A stretch of 64,000 nucleotides of DNA, taken from Piscinibacter sp. XHJ-5 (GTDB lineage: Bacteria > Pseudomonadota > Gammaproteobacteria > Burkholderiales > Burkholderiaceae_C). Position 1 is the first letter of the stretch, and each line of letters begins with the position of its first letter. The notes under the pieces are model-generated. The model ran no database searches, was not told where the DNA came from, and was given only the letters and a program-made list of their open reading frames with translations. The position numbers and the translations under genes are program-made. Positions 53,046 to 61,620 of the stretch are shown here, piece by piece. The stretch spans positions 3,782,001 through 3,846,000 of the forward strand of contig NZ_CP123228.1 of NCBI RefSeq assembly GCF_029855045.1. The letters run 5' to 3'.

Positions 53046-54419
53046 ATGGATGCCGTCCTGCTCGCCCGCGCCCAGTTCGCGGCCAACATGTCGTTCCACA
53101 TCCTGTTTCCGACCATCAGCATCGCGCTCGGCTGGATGCTGCTGTTCTTCCGCTGGCGCTGGCTGCGCACGCGCAGCGAGCCGTGGCTCGCGGCCTATCG
53201 CTTCTGGACCAAGGTGTTCGCGCTGACCTTCGCGCTCGGCGTGGTGAGCGGCATCACGATGAGCTTCCAGTTCGGCACCAACTGGCCGGGCTACATGGAG
53301 CGCATCGGCAACATCGCCGGGCCGCTGCTCGGCTACGAGGTGCTCACGGCGTTTTTCCTGGAAGCGAGCTTTCTCGGCATCATGCTGTTCGGCCACGGCC
53401 GCGTCAGCGAGAAGCTGCACTTCACGTCGACCTTTCTGGTGGCCCTGGGCACCACCATCAGTGCCTTCTGGATCCTCTGCCTCGACTCCTGGATGCAGAC
53501 GCCGGTGGGCTTCGAGATCCGCGACGGCGTGTTCCACGTGACGAGCTGGCTCGAGATCCTGTCGAATCCGTCCTTTCCCTATCGCCTGACGCACATGCTG
53601 CTGGCGTCCACGCTGACGGTGTGCTTCCTGCTCGCCGGCGTCAGCGCCTGGCAGGTGCTGCGGGGCGCCTCCAACCCATCGACGCCGCTGGTGCTGCGCG
53701 TGGCACTCACCGTCGCCGCGGTGCTGGTGCCGGTGCAGGTGCTGGTGGGCGACCTGCACGGTCTCAACACGCTGCAGCACCAGCCGCAGAAGATCGCCGC
53801 GATGGAGGCGATCTGGGAGACCGAGCGCGGCGCCCCGCTGCTGCTGTTCGCCTGGCCGGACGAGAAGGCGCGCACCAATCGCCACGCCATCGGCATCCCG
53901 CGTGCGGCCAGCCTCATCCTGGCCCATGACCCCGACGGCGAGATCCAGGGCCTCAACGACTTTCCTGACGCGCATCCACCCGTCGCACCGGTGTTCTTCA
54001 GCTTCCGCGTGATGGTCGGCACCGGCGTGCTGATGCTGCTGTCGAGCTGGACCGGCTGGTGGATGTACCGCCGCCGCCGGTGGGACCCGAGCGCGCTGCC
54101 CCGGCCCGTGCTGTGGGTGCTGACGGCGATGAGCTTCTCCGGCTGGGTGGCCACGCTGGCCGGCTGGTATGTCACCGAGATCGGAAGGCAGCCCTACATC
54201 GTGAACGGGCTGGTGCGCACCGCGGAGGTCGCCTCCAAGGTGCCCTCGGGGATGATCGCGTCGACCCTCGCGATGTACATCACGCTCTACATCGCGCTGA
54301 TCACCGCTTATGTCGCGGTCATCAAGTACATGGCCGAGAAACCCGTCGAGGAAGGGCCGCAGACGCCGCAAAGCGGCAGCGCCGTGGCCGCCGCGGCGGC
54401 CGAAGGGACCGCAGCATGA
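53046..54419 (+). CDS. cydA: cytochrome bd-type quinol oxidase subunit I
   Basis: A 457-residue heme-binding subunit that oxidises quinol and reduces O2 to water. Heme ligands: H18 (NMSFHILFP), H183 (YRLTHMLLAS) and M323 (SFRVMVGTG), matching His19, His186 and Met393 of E. coli. It is about 70 residues shorter than E. coli CydA, mainly in the Q-loop, as in the cyanide-insensitive (CioA) subgroup. Nine helices. AGGAG lies 7 bases before the ATG. The stop overlaps the cydB start (ATGA). Confidence 0.95.
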   Translation: MDAVLLARAQFAANMSFHILFPTISIALGWMLLFFRWRWLRTRSEPWLAAYRFWTKVFALTFALGVVSGITMSFQFGTNWPGYMERIGNIAGPLLGYEVLTAFFLEASFLGIMLFGHGRVSEKLHFTSTFLVALGTTISAFWILCLDSWMQTPVGFEIRDGVFHVTSWLEILSNPSFPYRLTHMLLASTLTVCFLLAGVSAWQVLRGASNPSTPLVLRVALTVAAVLVPVQVLVGDLHGLNTLQHQPQKIAAMEAIWETERGAPLLLFAWPDEKARTNRHAIGIPRAASLILAHDPDGEIQGLNDFPDAHPPVAPVFFSFRVMVGTGVLMLLSSWTGWWMYRRRRWDPSALPRPVLWVLTAMSFSGWVATLAGWYVTEIGRQPYIVNGLVRTAEVASKVPSGMIASTLAMYITLYIALITAYVAVIKYMAEKPVEEGPQTPQSGSAVAAAAAEGTAA

Positions 54420-55411
54420 GCTTCGACCAGGCGTTGCCCATCATCTTCATGGCCGTGATGGGCCTGGCCATGCTCACCTACGTCGTGCTCGACGGCTACG
54501 ACCTTGGCGTGGGCCTGCTGATGCCGCGTGCCACCGAGGCGCAGAAGGACATGATGATCGCCACCATCGGTCCATTCTGGGACGCCAACGAGACCTGGCT
54601 GGTGCTCGGCGTGGGCATCCTGCTGATCGCCTTCCCGAAGGCGCACGGCGTCGTGCTCACCGCGATGTACCTGCCGGTCGCGCTGATGCTCATCGGCCTC
54701 ATCCTGCGCGGTGTGGCCTTCGATTTCCGCGTCAAGGCGCGCGACTCCCACAAGCCGTTGTGGAACCGCGCCTTCTTCGCCGGCTCCGGCATCGCGGCCG
54801 GATCGCAGGGCTGGATGCTGGGGCACTACATCACCGGCCTGCAGCCCGGCTGGCAGTACCAGGTGTTCGCCGCCGCGATCGCCGTGGCGCTGCCGGCCGC
54901 CTACGTGCTGCTGGGCGCATGCTGGCTCATCCTCAAGACCGAGAACGACCTGCAGCGCCGCGCGGTGGAATGGGCCAAGATCGCCTGGCTGCCGGTGGTG
55001 ATCGGCATGGGGCTCATCTCGATCATCACGCCGTGGGTGAGCCCCACCGTGCGCGAGCGCTGGTTCAGCATGCCGGCCTTCATCGCGCTGTTTCCCATCC
55101 CGCTGATGACGGTGACCGCGCTGCTGGCCGCGCGCGGCATGCTCAACTCGCACCGGGTGCTGGGCACGCTGTGCTGGATCCCGTTCGCGCTCGTGGTGAC
55201 GGTGTTCCTGCTGGGCTTCTTCGGCCTCGCCTACAGCCTGTACCCGTTCGTCGTGATGGACCGCCTCACCATCTGGCAAGCCGCCAGCAGCCCGGAGGCG
55301 CTGAAGGTGATCCTGATCGGCGTCGCCGTCTCGGTGCCGGCGATCGCGGCCTACACGGTGCTCGCCTACCGCGTGTTCGGCGGCAAGGCGAGCGAATTGC
55401 GCTACGCCTAG
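54416..55411 (+). CDS. cydB: cytochrome bd-type quinol oxidase subunit II
   Basis: A 331-residue membrane subunit with eight or nine helices that scaffolds CydA. Characteristic patterns are MLTYVVLDGYDLGVGLLMP, FWDANETWLVLGVGILLIAFP and LRGVAFDFRVKA. It is of the CioB length. The start is in an ATGA overlap with cydA. Only 23 bases follow before the convergent small gene, and no CydX-like peptide is visible there, so if a third subunit exists it is elsewhere. Confidence 0.95.
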   Translation: MSFDQALPIIFMAVMGLAMLTYVVLDGYDLGVGLLMPRATEAQKDMMIATIGPFWDANETWLVLGVGILLIAFPKAHGVVLTAMYLPVALMLIGLILRGVAFDFRVKARDSHKPLWNRAFFAGSGIAAGSQGWMLGHYITGLQPGWQYQVFAAAIAVALPAAYVLLGACWLILKTENDLQRRAVEWAKIAWLPVVIGMGLISIITPWVSPTVRERWFSMPAFIALFPIPLMTVTALLAARGMLNSHRVLGTLCWIPFALVVTVFLLGFFGLAYSLYPFVVMDRLTIWQAASSPEALKVILIGVAVSVPAIAAYTVLAYRVFGGKASELRYA

Positions 55412-55434
55412 CGGCGAGTCTGCGACGCAGACTC

Positions 55435-55656
55435 CTAGTGCTCGGCGCGCGAGGACTTCGAGGAGCTCTTCTTCGACGACGAGGACTTCTTCGGCACCTT
55501 CGCGCCTTCCTTGCGGGCCTCGGACAGGCCGATCGCGACCGCCTGGGCGCGGCTCTTCACGGGCTTGCCGGACTTGCCGCTTTTCAGCTCACCGGTCTTG
55601 CGCTCGTGCATCGCCTTCTCGACCTTGTCGGATGCCTTGTTGCTGTAGCGGGCCAT
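55435..55656 (-). CDS. DUF6496-type small basic protein
   Basis: A 73-residue Lys/Ser-rich cytoplasmic protein: MARYSNKASDKVEKAMHERKTGELKSGKSGKPVKSRAQAVAIGLSEARKEGAKVPKK followed by a Ser/Lys tail SSSSKKSSSKSS. The KAM-H-KxGxLKSGKSGKxVKSRxQAIAIGLSEAR pattern is that of DUF6496 proteins, stress-related small proteins widespread in proteobacteria. Its composition suggests nucleic-acid binding. It converges on cydB. Function is not established. Confidence 0.8.
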   Translation of the reverse strand: MARYSNKASDKVEKAMHERKTGELKSGKSGKPVKSRAQAVAIGLSEARKEGAKVPKKSSSSKKSSSKSSRAEH

Positions 55657-55742
55657 GGCAGCTTCCTTTCGTCAACGTGTCCATCCCGACCCGCGGTCAC
55701 CGGCAAACCACGTGCCCGTGGCGCCAAGGCCCGGGGGAGACA

Positions 55743-56018
55743 TCAGCGCAGTGCCGAGCCCCGATCGTTGGCATAGCCGCCCGCGACGGCGGCTGGATCC
55801 GCGGCCGTGCGGCGGGGAACCACCACGGCACCGGCCAGGCAGGCGGTGAACGCGGTCGCCCAGAGCTCGCCGGTCAGCAGGTAGACGGTCGCGCTGCACA
55901 GCAGCATCCAGACCGTGTAGCCGGCCGGACGCAGCAGGCGCAGCAGCATCGGGCCGATCCCCACCAGTGGGAAAGCGACGACGGCCAGCACGCTGACCGC
56001 AACGTCCAGATCACTCAT
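55743..56018 (-). CDS. small membrane protein, unknown function
   Basis: A 91-residue protein with two hydrophobic helices (about 5-27 and 33-68, the latter long enough to be two) and a hydrophilic tail (PRRTAADPAAVAGGYANDRG). GGGAGG lies 8-13 bases before the ATG, a strong ribosome site. It stands alone between the DUF6496 gene and a 222-bp gap. That gap (56019-56240) shows no gene or clear element. Confidence 0.65.
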   Translation of the reverse strand: MSDLDVAVSVLAVVAFPLVGIGPMLLRLLRPAGYTVWMLLCSATVYLLTGELWATAFTACLAGAVVVPRRTAADPAAVAGGYANDRGSALR

Positions 56019-56240
56019 TCGTACGACCTCCCGGAGAGAGCGGGCAACTGGGCAGGGGGATGGAGCAACCCGTCATGGCCTCTGGTGGTGCAGGCTGGAC
56101 CGTAAACGGGATTCGGTGCACCCGGATCAGGCGCGGCGCGTAGTATCGGCCGACCCGGCGGGGTCATCCAGGAAAAGAGGCGGGAAAGTGGCCGGCGATG
56201 CGAAAACGCGACAGTTCGCCTTGGCGGCGACGGGCCTCGC

Positions 56241-57404
56241 TCAGCGCCCGATGACCCAGGCGCCGCTGGCTCCCGGCGCATCGTCACGCACCGGCCAGCC
56301 GTAGCGGGCGCGGCGCTGTTCCGGCGGCTCCCGGAAGTGCAGCTGCGCACGGATGTCGCGCAGCACGTCCGGCTCCTCGGCGAAATAGCTGTGGCCGAGC
56401 CGGAACAGGCTCGAGCCGTGCACCCGCACCGTGTCGATGCCCGGCAGCACGAGCACCGGCGGGGCGCCACCGGCGCGGCCGCCCTCGGTCATCCACTCGA
56501 GCGCCGCGAGGGCCTTGTCCTGATCGGCGACGTACAGCGTCGTGCGCTCCGACACCTGCGGGTACACGCTGGCGAGCTGGCGAAACAGGTTGGCGTCGAC
56601 GTCCGGGGCCGACAGGAAGATCTGCCCGAAGCGCGTCCCGCTGCGCAGCGCCGCCTGCGTGGTGGCGCGGTGCATGGCCCGAAGCAGCCCCCGGTTGCCC
56701 ATGCTGTGGGCGATCAGGTGGACCTTGCCGCGGTCGGCCATCGCCGTCACCTGGACCAGGAAGGATGCGATGTGCTCCTCGCTCGCCTCGATGGCCGACA
56801 GGTCGCTCAGGTAGGCGCCCACGGTGCCCCGCGAAGGCCAGCTGTAGAGCACGGTGATGCCCGGCACCTTGAGGTCGAAGCCGAGCTGTGCGGCACGGCG
56901 CGCCGCATCGTCGAAGGTGGTGTTGAAGCCGTGGATGTAGACGAGGACGTTGCGGTCGGCCGGATCCAGTCCGGCCAGGAAGCGCCGCACGTCGCGCGTG
57001 AAGGCGTCGGCCGGCAGCACGGTGGCCGGGTCGACGGTGATGCGGTCGTCGACGCGTGTCAGCAGGCGCCGCCACAGCGGCGAACCGAGCTCGCCGGGCC
57101 GGTGGCTCGAAGGGATGCGCACGATTCGCTTGCCGAAGTGCATGCGATCGTCGAAGTCGGCGCCGAAGCCCTTGGCCGGATCGTCGGGATCGAGGGGCTT
57201 GCGATTGGTGCCGAACCACACCGGGTAGCAGGTGCCGGAGAACTCCGGGGGGCACGCCACGTCGCTGCGCAAGGTTCGCATGCGCGGTGCTTCGGCGGAA
57301 GACGAGGCCGCGACGGCGGCGGCTGTGGGCGGCGACTGCGGCGGCGCCGTGCAGGCGGCGATCGCCAGGGCGATCCAGGGCCACAGGTATCGGATCGGGA
57401 TCAT
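56241..57404 (-). CDS. lipoprotein alpha/beta hydrolase (DUF900 type)
   Basis: A 387-residue lipoprotein esterase-like enzyme. The lipobox is IAAC (Cys18). The core has VYIHGFNTTFDDAARRAAQ, the nucleophile elbow LIAHSMGNRGL and SAPDVDANLFRQLA, typical of DUF900 hydrolases, which carry VWFGTNRKP-like sequence upstream. Substrate unknown; periplasmic or outer-membrane ester hydrolysis is likely. The ATG at 57404 is chosen because it puts the signal peptide at the N-terminus. It is 47 bp downstream of the small conserved gene at 57452. Confidence 0.88.
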   Translation of the reverse strand: MIPIRYLWPWIALAIAACTAPPQSPPTAAAVAASSSAEAPRMRTLRSDVACPPEFSGTCYPVWFGTNRKPLDPDDPAKGFGADFDDRMHFGKRIVRIPSSHRPGELGSPLWRRLLTRVDDRITVDPATVLPADAFTRDVRRFLAGLDPADRNVLVYIHGFNTTFDDAARRAAQLGFDLKVPGITVLYSWPSRGTVGAYLSDLSAIEASEEHIASFLVQVTAMADRGKVHLIAHSMGNRGLLRAMHRATTQAALRSGTRFGQIFLSAPDVDANLFRQLASVYPQVSERTTLYVADQDKALAALEWMTEGGRAGGAPPVLVLPGIDTVRVHGSSLFRLGHSYFAEEPDVLRDIRAQLHFREPPEQRRARYGWPVRDDAPGASGAWVIGR

Positions 57405-57451
57405 TGCCGCCACCCCACCTCGTCGTGCGATGGTACGCCGCGCCGGCCGCC

Positions 57452-57661
57452 TCAGTGCAGCGTGCGCGGCAGCACGGCCGGCATCGAGAACTCGCGTCCG
57501 ATGACGGTGCGCGCGTAGAAGTAGTTCAGCCGGGCCTTCGAGCCGAGCGCGTCGAGGTCGACGTGGCCGGACGCGTCGCAGGGGAACGAATAGCCGCGGC
57601 CTTCATGGAAAAGCGACTGGAAGCGCAGCTCGTATTGGGCTTGGTTGACAGAGGCGTTCAT
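57452..57661 (-). CDS. 69-residue conserved protein, unknown function
   Basis: A short cytoplasmic protein: NASVNQAQYELRFQSLF, GRGYSFPCDASGHVDLDALG and KARLNYFYARTVIGREFSMPAV. I recall near-identical small proteins across Burkholderiales, always of this length and without known function. AGGAG lies 6 bases before the ATG. The 83-bp gap to the caspase gene upstream has a C-run and no clear terminator, so it may or may not share that transcript. Confidence 0.75.
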   Translation of the reverse strand: MNASVNQAQYELRFQSLFHEGRGYSFPCDASGHVDLDALGSKARLNYFYARTVIGREFSMPAVLPRTLH

Positions 57662-57744
57662 CTCGTGCTCCTGAGGGCGGTTCGCTGATGCCCTTCAGTT
57701 GCACGTGGATCCAGGGCGGTTCTATTCGACTTGGGGGGGAGCCA

Positions 57745-58578
57745 TCACCGCCCCGCGCTGCACCCGCCGGCGGGCCCCTGCCGGAAGCAGAAGTCCCCGG
57801 TGAGGCTGGAGCTTTCCCAGGGCACCTGCACGCGGCCGGTCTCGCGCGCAACGCTGAGCCGCACCTGCTTGAACAGCAGCTCCACCGGCAGCCCGGGCGA
57901 CTGCATGAAGCCGAGCAGGTGCTTGGTGTAGAGGCTGTTCTTCTCGCCCGGATTGTCGAGCGCCACGCCACCGGGAGCGGTGGAGAAGGCGACCATCGAG
58001 CCGAGTGGCGCTTCCACCGGCGCCAACCCTGCCGGCGTGGCGCCGCGGAACTTGAGCCGCCGTCCGTCGGGGCCCAGGATCTCGGCGCCCGAGAACGGGT
58101 TGTTGCGGCAGGCATCGAGGATCACGATGTTGATGCCCTGGGCCTGCCCCAGACGGTCGAGCAGCTCGTTCAGGTCGGCGCTTTTCGCGGGCACCTCGTC
58201 CTCGGCGCGGATCTCGGTGTCGACCGGCAGCAGGTAGTTGCGTCCCTTCACCTGCACGCCGTGACCGGCATAGAAGACCACGCGCACGCGCGCCGTGCGA
58301 GCGCTCACCGAAAAGATGCGAAAGGCCTCGATCATGTCGCGCAGCGAGGTGTTCTCGCGCAGCACCACGTCGAAGCCGAGCGTGCGCAGCGATGCGGCCA
58401 TCGCCTGCGCGTCGTTGACGGGATTCTTGAGGGCACCGACCTTGTACGCACCGTTGCCGATCACGAGCGCCGCCTTGCGCTCGTCGCCGCCTTGCAGCGA
58501 GGGCGCCGCGGCCCGGACCGGCGCGCCGGCCATCGCAAGCATCGCGGCCGCGCACAGACTCCGTCGTGTCCGCTGCAT
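57745..58578 (-). CDS. caspase-fold (peptidase C14) protein, exported
   Basis: A 277-residue metacaspase-like protein with an N-terminal signal peptide (ending VRAAAPS). The catalytic dyad is His106 in VVFYAGHGVQ and Cys157 in IVILDACRNNPF; the domain begins KAALVIGNGAYKVGALKNPVNDA, usual for bacterial caspase-like proteins. Being exported, it should act in the periplasm or outside. It starts 11 bp after the anti-sigma gene, so it is in the sigma transcript. Bacterial caspase homologues act in stress responses, proteolytic signalling and defence; the role here is unknown. Confidence 0.9.
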   Translation of the reverse strand: MQRTRRSLCAAAMLAMAGAPVRAAAPSLQGGDERKAALVIGNGAYKVGALKNPVNDAQAMAASLRTLGFDVVLRENTSLRDMIEAFRIFSVSARTARVRVVFYAGHGVQVKGRNYLLPVDTEIRAEDEVPAKSADLNELLDRLGQAQGINIVILDACRNNPFSGAEILGPDGRRLKFRGATPAGLAPVEAPLGSMVAFSTAPGGVALDNPGEKNSLYTKHLLGFMQSPGLPVELLFKQVRLSVARETGRVQVPWESSSLTGDFCFRQGPAGGCSAGR

Positions 58579-58589
58579 CGCCGGCCTCC

Positions 58590-59246
58590 TCAGCGCGCCG
58601 GCAGCGCGTCGACCACGGCCACGCCGTCGACGATGGCGCTCGCCTTCAGCTTGTCGGCCAGTGCGCTCACCTGGCTCGCCGGGACACGAACGTAGTAGTC
58701 GCCGAGCTGGCCGGGGCCCGCCGCCAGGCTGCCGTTGACCTCGACCAGCAGCAGCCGGATGTCGGCCTCGCGTGCGTCGGCCTTGAAGTTCACCTTGAGG
58801 TACGGGCCCTTGTCGACCACGCTGCCTTGCATTGCACGGATCTCGCTCACGTCGTCGCGTTCGCCCAGCAGCTGGATGATGACGACCGCCTGCAGCGCGA
58901 CCACCGCCAGTGCGCCGGCGAAGGCCGGCTTGAGCAGCGGCTGCGGCACGAGGGAGGCGAACCAGTCGCGCAAAGTCGTCAGCAGCGACGGCGGCAGCGT
59001 GGCGCGGCGCGCGCGCTCGGGTGCCGGGCCCTCCGTGCGGATGCGCTGCAGGGCACGCTCGAGCCCGACTTCGCTGGAAACCGCGGGCACGTCCTCGCGC
59101 AGCCGGCTTTGCAGCGACCGGTACCAGCCGAGCTCGGCGACGGCCTTCGGATGCTCGCGCAGGTAGTCCTCGACGAAGGCGCGGTCTGCCTCGCCCAGCG
59201 AGCCGTTCACGTAGAAGGGCAACAGTTCATCGAATCGCGATTTCAT
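58590..59246 (-). CDS. membrane anti-sigma factor
   Basis: A 218-residue single-pass protein: N-terminal cytoplasmic anti-sigma-like domain (SRFDELLPFYVNGSLGEADRAFVEDYLREHP), a transmembrane helix at about 107-127, and a ~90-residue periplasmic domain (EVNGSLAAGPGQLGDYYVRVPASQV). It lacks the His/Cys pair of zinc anti-sigmas. The ATG overlaps the sigma stop (ATGA), the classic coupled arrangement. The periplasmic domain may sense the envelope signal. The name rests on position and architecture. Confidence 0.8.
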   Translation of the reverse strand: MKSRFDELLPFYVNGSLGEADRAFVEDYLREHPKAVAELGWYRSLQSRLREDVPAVSSEVGLERALQRIRTEGPAPERARRATLPPSLLTTLRDWFASLVPQPLLKPAFAGALAVVALQAVVIIQLLGERDDVSEIRAMQGSVVDKGPYLKVNFKADAREADIRLLLVEVNGSLAAGPGQLGDYYVRVPASQVSALADKLKASAIVDGVAVVDALPAR

Positions 59247-59833
59247 GATTCAGCTCCTGCCAACGTGCCACCACCTTCGCGTTGCAGCAGCAGTCTCAAA
59301 CAATTCTTCAGTTTCTGGCGCGCGTGGAACAGGCGCGTCTTGACGGTGTTCTCGGGGCACGACTGCACCGCGGCCACCTCGGCCAGCGCCATGCCTTCGT
59401 AGAACACGAGGTGGACGCATTCGCGGTGCTCGTCGGACAGCTTGTCCATGCAATGGCGCACGCCTTCGTGGCGCTGCTGCTGGGCGAGGATCTCGAACGC
59501 GCTCGCGTCCTCCGACGGCATCACTTCGGCCACGTCGGCGATGTCCTCGTGCTTCTCGTCGGGCTTGCGCGAGCGAAAGGCCATCAGCACCTTGTTGCGG
59601 GCGATGCCGATCAGCCAGGTGCTGAACTGCGAGTCGCCGCGGAACTTGGCCGGCTGGCGCCAGACTTCGTAAAGGGTGTCTGCCACGATTTCCTCTGCCT
59701 GTGCGGGGTCGCCGAGCTGCCTCAGCACGTACGCGTAGAGCCGGCGCGAGAAGGCGCGGTAGAGGTCGCGGAACGCCGCCTCGTCGGCGCGCCCGATGCG
59801 CTCGAGCAGGCGCAACACCTCGTGGTTGTCCAT
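59243..59833 (-). CDS. ECF sigma factor (canonical, with acidic region 2.2)
   Basis: A 196-residue ECF sigma factor. Region 2 has FRDLYRAFSRRLYAYVLRQLGDPAQAEEIVADTLYEVW, with the normal acidic QAEEIV patch, and STWLIGIARNKVL. Region 4 has LSDEHRECVHLVFYEGMALAEVAAVQSCPENTVKTRLFHARQKL. It differs clearly from the two kinase-linked sigma factors in the window. An anti-sigma gene follows in overlap. It probably controls the surrounding envelope genes; no promoter motif could be proven by eye. Confidence 0.92.
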   Translation of the reverse strand: MDNHEVLRLLERIGRADEAAFRDLYRAFSRRLYAYVLRQLGDPAQAEEIVADTLYEVWRQPAKFRGDSQFSTWLIGIARNKVLMAFRSRKPDEKHEDIADVAEVMPSEDASAFEILAQQQRHEGVRHCMDKLSDEHRECVHLVFYEGMALAEVAAVQSCPENTVKTRLFHARQKLKNCLRLLLQREGGGTLAGAES

Positions 59834-59942
59834 TGTTGGCGCGCCGCGAAGGCGTGAGGTGGGTGGTGTGCGGTCATGGTAATTCGCCTCGAATGGACTG
59901 GCACGGAGGTTTCCCCCGCAGCATCCTTGGACTTTGGGGGGC

Positions 59943-60503
59943 TCACTCGCCGCGGAACTGCACGCGCCGGTTTTCCGAGGCATTGGGATCACGCCCCTGC
60001 AGCGGCGCGAACTCGCCCAGGCCCACGGCGCGCAGGCGCGCCGCATCGATGCCGTGCGAGGCGACCAGGTAGCGCTTGACCGCCTGCGCCCGGCGCTGCG
60101 AGAGCTGCTCGTTGTAGGCCTCGGAGCCGACCGCGTCGGTATGGCCTTCGATGACGATCGACTGGATCGTCGGCAGCATGCGGATGCCCTCGGCCAGCGC
60201 GTCGAGCTGCGGGCGCGCCGACGGCTGGATCTCGGCCGAGTCGAAGGCGAACTGCACCGGCAGCGCCAGCGCCGACGAACGGATGCGCGATGCATCCTGC
60301 GGCTGCTGGGCGGTCTGCGCGGACGGCGTGTCGTCGAGCAGGCGGATGGAGCGCATCTTCATCGGCCGCGATTGATCCAGGATCCCGGCCACTTCCCGCG
60401 GGTCGACCGACTCGCCGGCGCCGTACAGGCGCACGTCCTGCGCCAGCGCCGAGCCGGCGGCCAATGCGAGAAGCAGCGAAGCGAGGTGGAAGCGGCGGGC
60501 CAT
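59943..60503 (-). CDS. OmpA-family outer membrane/periplasmic protein
   Basis: A 186-residue protein with a signal peptide (cleavage after ALA, near residue 21), a short linker, and a C-terminal OmpA-like peptidoglycan-binding domain: VQFAFDSAEIQPSARPQLDAL and IVIEGHTDAVGSEAYNEQLSQRRAQAVKRYL. There is no beta-barrel and no lipobox Cys. AAGGAG lies 7 bases before the ATG. It would bind peptidoglycan in the periplasm. It lies between the DUF2807 gene and the sigma gene, which starts 109 bp on. Confidence 0.88.
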   Translation of the reverse strand: MARRFHLASLLLALAAGSALAQDVRLYGAGESVDPREVAGILDQSRPMKMRSIRLLDDTPSAQTAQQPQDASRIRSSALALPVQFAFDSAEIQPSARPQLDALAEGIRMLPTIQSIVIEGHTDAVGSEAYNEQLSQRRAQAVKRYLVASHGIDAARLRAVGLGEFAPLQGRDPNASENRRVQFRGE

Positions 60504-60571
60504 GATTTTCTCCTTGGGAATGTCGGCAATGGGTTGCCGATTCCGATGGAGGGGTTCAATGTTTGTGAGCC

Positions 60572-61297
60572 CTACAGGCCCTCGCGGCGTACGTCGCCGG
60601 CGCCGGTGATCGTCTTCACGACCCGCGGATCGCCGCGGTAGACCACCTCGCCGCTGCCGGCGATGCGCACGTGCAGCTCGCCCGACACGGCGACGCTCAT
60701 GTCGCCGCTGCCGTCGATCGCGAGCTCGGCGCGGCGGCTGGCCAGGCCAGGTGCGATGTAGCGGCCGGAGCCGGCGATGACCACGGCCTGGCGCTCGACT
60801 TCGCCGGCGCCGATGCGCACCTCGCCCGCACCTTCGAGGCGCACCTCGAGCAGGCGCGCGCGCAGCTCTTCGCACTGCAGCTCCTCGCTGCCGGCAAGCC
60901 GCAGGGACAGGTCCGAGGCGGAAAGCGGCCCGATGCGAACGCTGCCCGAGCCGCGAGTCTCCAGCCGGGCCAGCCGGTTCAGCTCGACCCTGAAGCGGAC
61001 GGGCTGCTGGGTCTGCACGGGCCCCGGCCCGAACCCGAGGCGCAATCGGCGGTCGCGCATGTCGGCGACCAGCCTGGCCAGCACGGCCGGCTCGGCCTCG
61101 ACCGTCAGCCGCTCGCCGTGGCGCACCTGCACGATCTCGAGCTCGCCGGCCGCCTCCCACAGCAGGCTGTCGATGCCGGCGAGCGGACGCACCTGAACCG
61201 CCAGCGCCTGGGCCGCACGACCGTGTCGCCAGCCGGCCAGCCCCGCGGCCGTCGCTGCCGTCCCGGCCAGCCAGAGCCGACGAGAAACCCCGTGCAT
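60572..61297 (-). CDS. DUF2807 (head GIN) beta-helix-like protein
   Basis: A 241-residue exported protein. A Tat-like N-terminus (VSRRLWLAGTAATAAGLAG) precedes a domain with regularly spaced Gly-rich turns: ETRGSGSVRIG, EGAGEVRIG, AGSGRYIAPG, DGSGDMSVAV, AGSGEVVYRG and TGAGDVRREG. This ladder of GSG turns is typical of the DUF2807 'head GIN' auto-adhesive beta domain. Ligand unknown. Its ATG overlaps the stop of the upstream small gene by one base. Confidence 0.85.
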   Translation of the reverse strand: MHGVSRRLWLAGTAATAAGLAGWRHGRAAQALAVQVRPLAGIDSLLWEAAGELEIVQVRHGERLTVEAEPAVLARLVADMRDRRLRLGFGPGPVQTQQPVRFRVELNRLARLETRGSGSVRIGPLSASDLSLRLAGSEELQCEELRARLLEVRLEGAGEVRIGAGEVERQAVVIAGSGRYIAPGLASRRAELAIDGSGDMSVAVSGELHVRIAGSGEVVYRGDPRVVKTITGAGDVRREGL

Positions 61298-61620
61298 CAG
61301 CGCCGCGCCGCCGTGCTGCGGATGAGGCAGGTGGCGCTGCCCGTGTCCGCCACGTAGACCGGCTGACGGTTGCGGTCGGTGCCGCGCAGCTTGAGGCCGC
61401 CCGCGACTTCGGGCGGCAGCGTCAGGTCGCGCTCCTCGAACAGCAGCCGGCCGTACTGCCAGCAACGCACCTGGTACAGCGTCTCGCCGCTGGCAGCGCG
61501 GGCGGCCGGCGGGCCGTCGAGCGGGTTGCGGGGGTCGTCGGCGGCAATCGCGAGCGCCGAGACCAGCACCAGCGCCAGCACCGCCGGCACCAGGGCGCCG
61601 CTCCTATTTCGGTTGGACAT
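61297..61620 (-). CDS. small periplasmic protein of the CsgG-like cluster
   Basis: A 107-residue product with a signal peptide (MSNRNRSGALVPAVLALVLVSALAIAA) and an 80-residue mature part: SGETLYQVRCWQYGRLLFEERDLTLPPEV...GLKLRGTDRNRQPVYVADTGSATCLIR. Two Cys residues (RCWQ and TCLIR) could form a disulfide. It overlaps the 3' end of the CsgG-like gene by 17 bases, so it is made with it. I do not recognise a named family. Secreted and beta-rich. Confidence 0.75.
   Translation of the reverse strand: MSNRNRSGALVPAVLALVLVSALAIAADDPRNPLDGPPAARAASGETLYQVRCWQYGRLLFEERDLTLPPEVAGGLKLRGTDRNRQPVYVADTGSATCLIRSTAARR

Noticed and set aside
55412..55434. A CydX-like small subunit after cydB
   Set aside because: Only 23 bases separate cydB from the convergent gene; no start codon with a helix-encoding frame fits.
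59834..59942. Possible ECF autoregulatory promoter before the canonical sigma gene, compared with 57662-57744
   Set aside because: Both gaps hold a C-run next to AAGTC and an AACC-like element, but spacing and second elements do not match well enough to claim a shared promoter.
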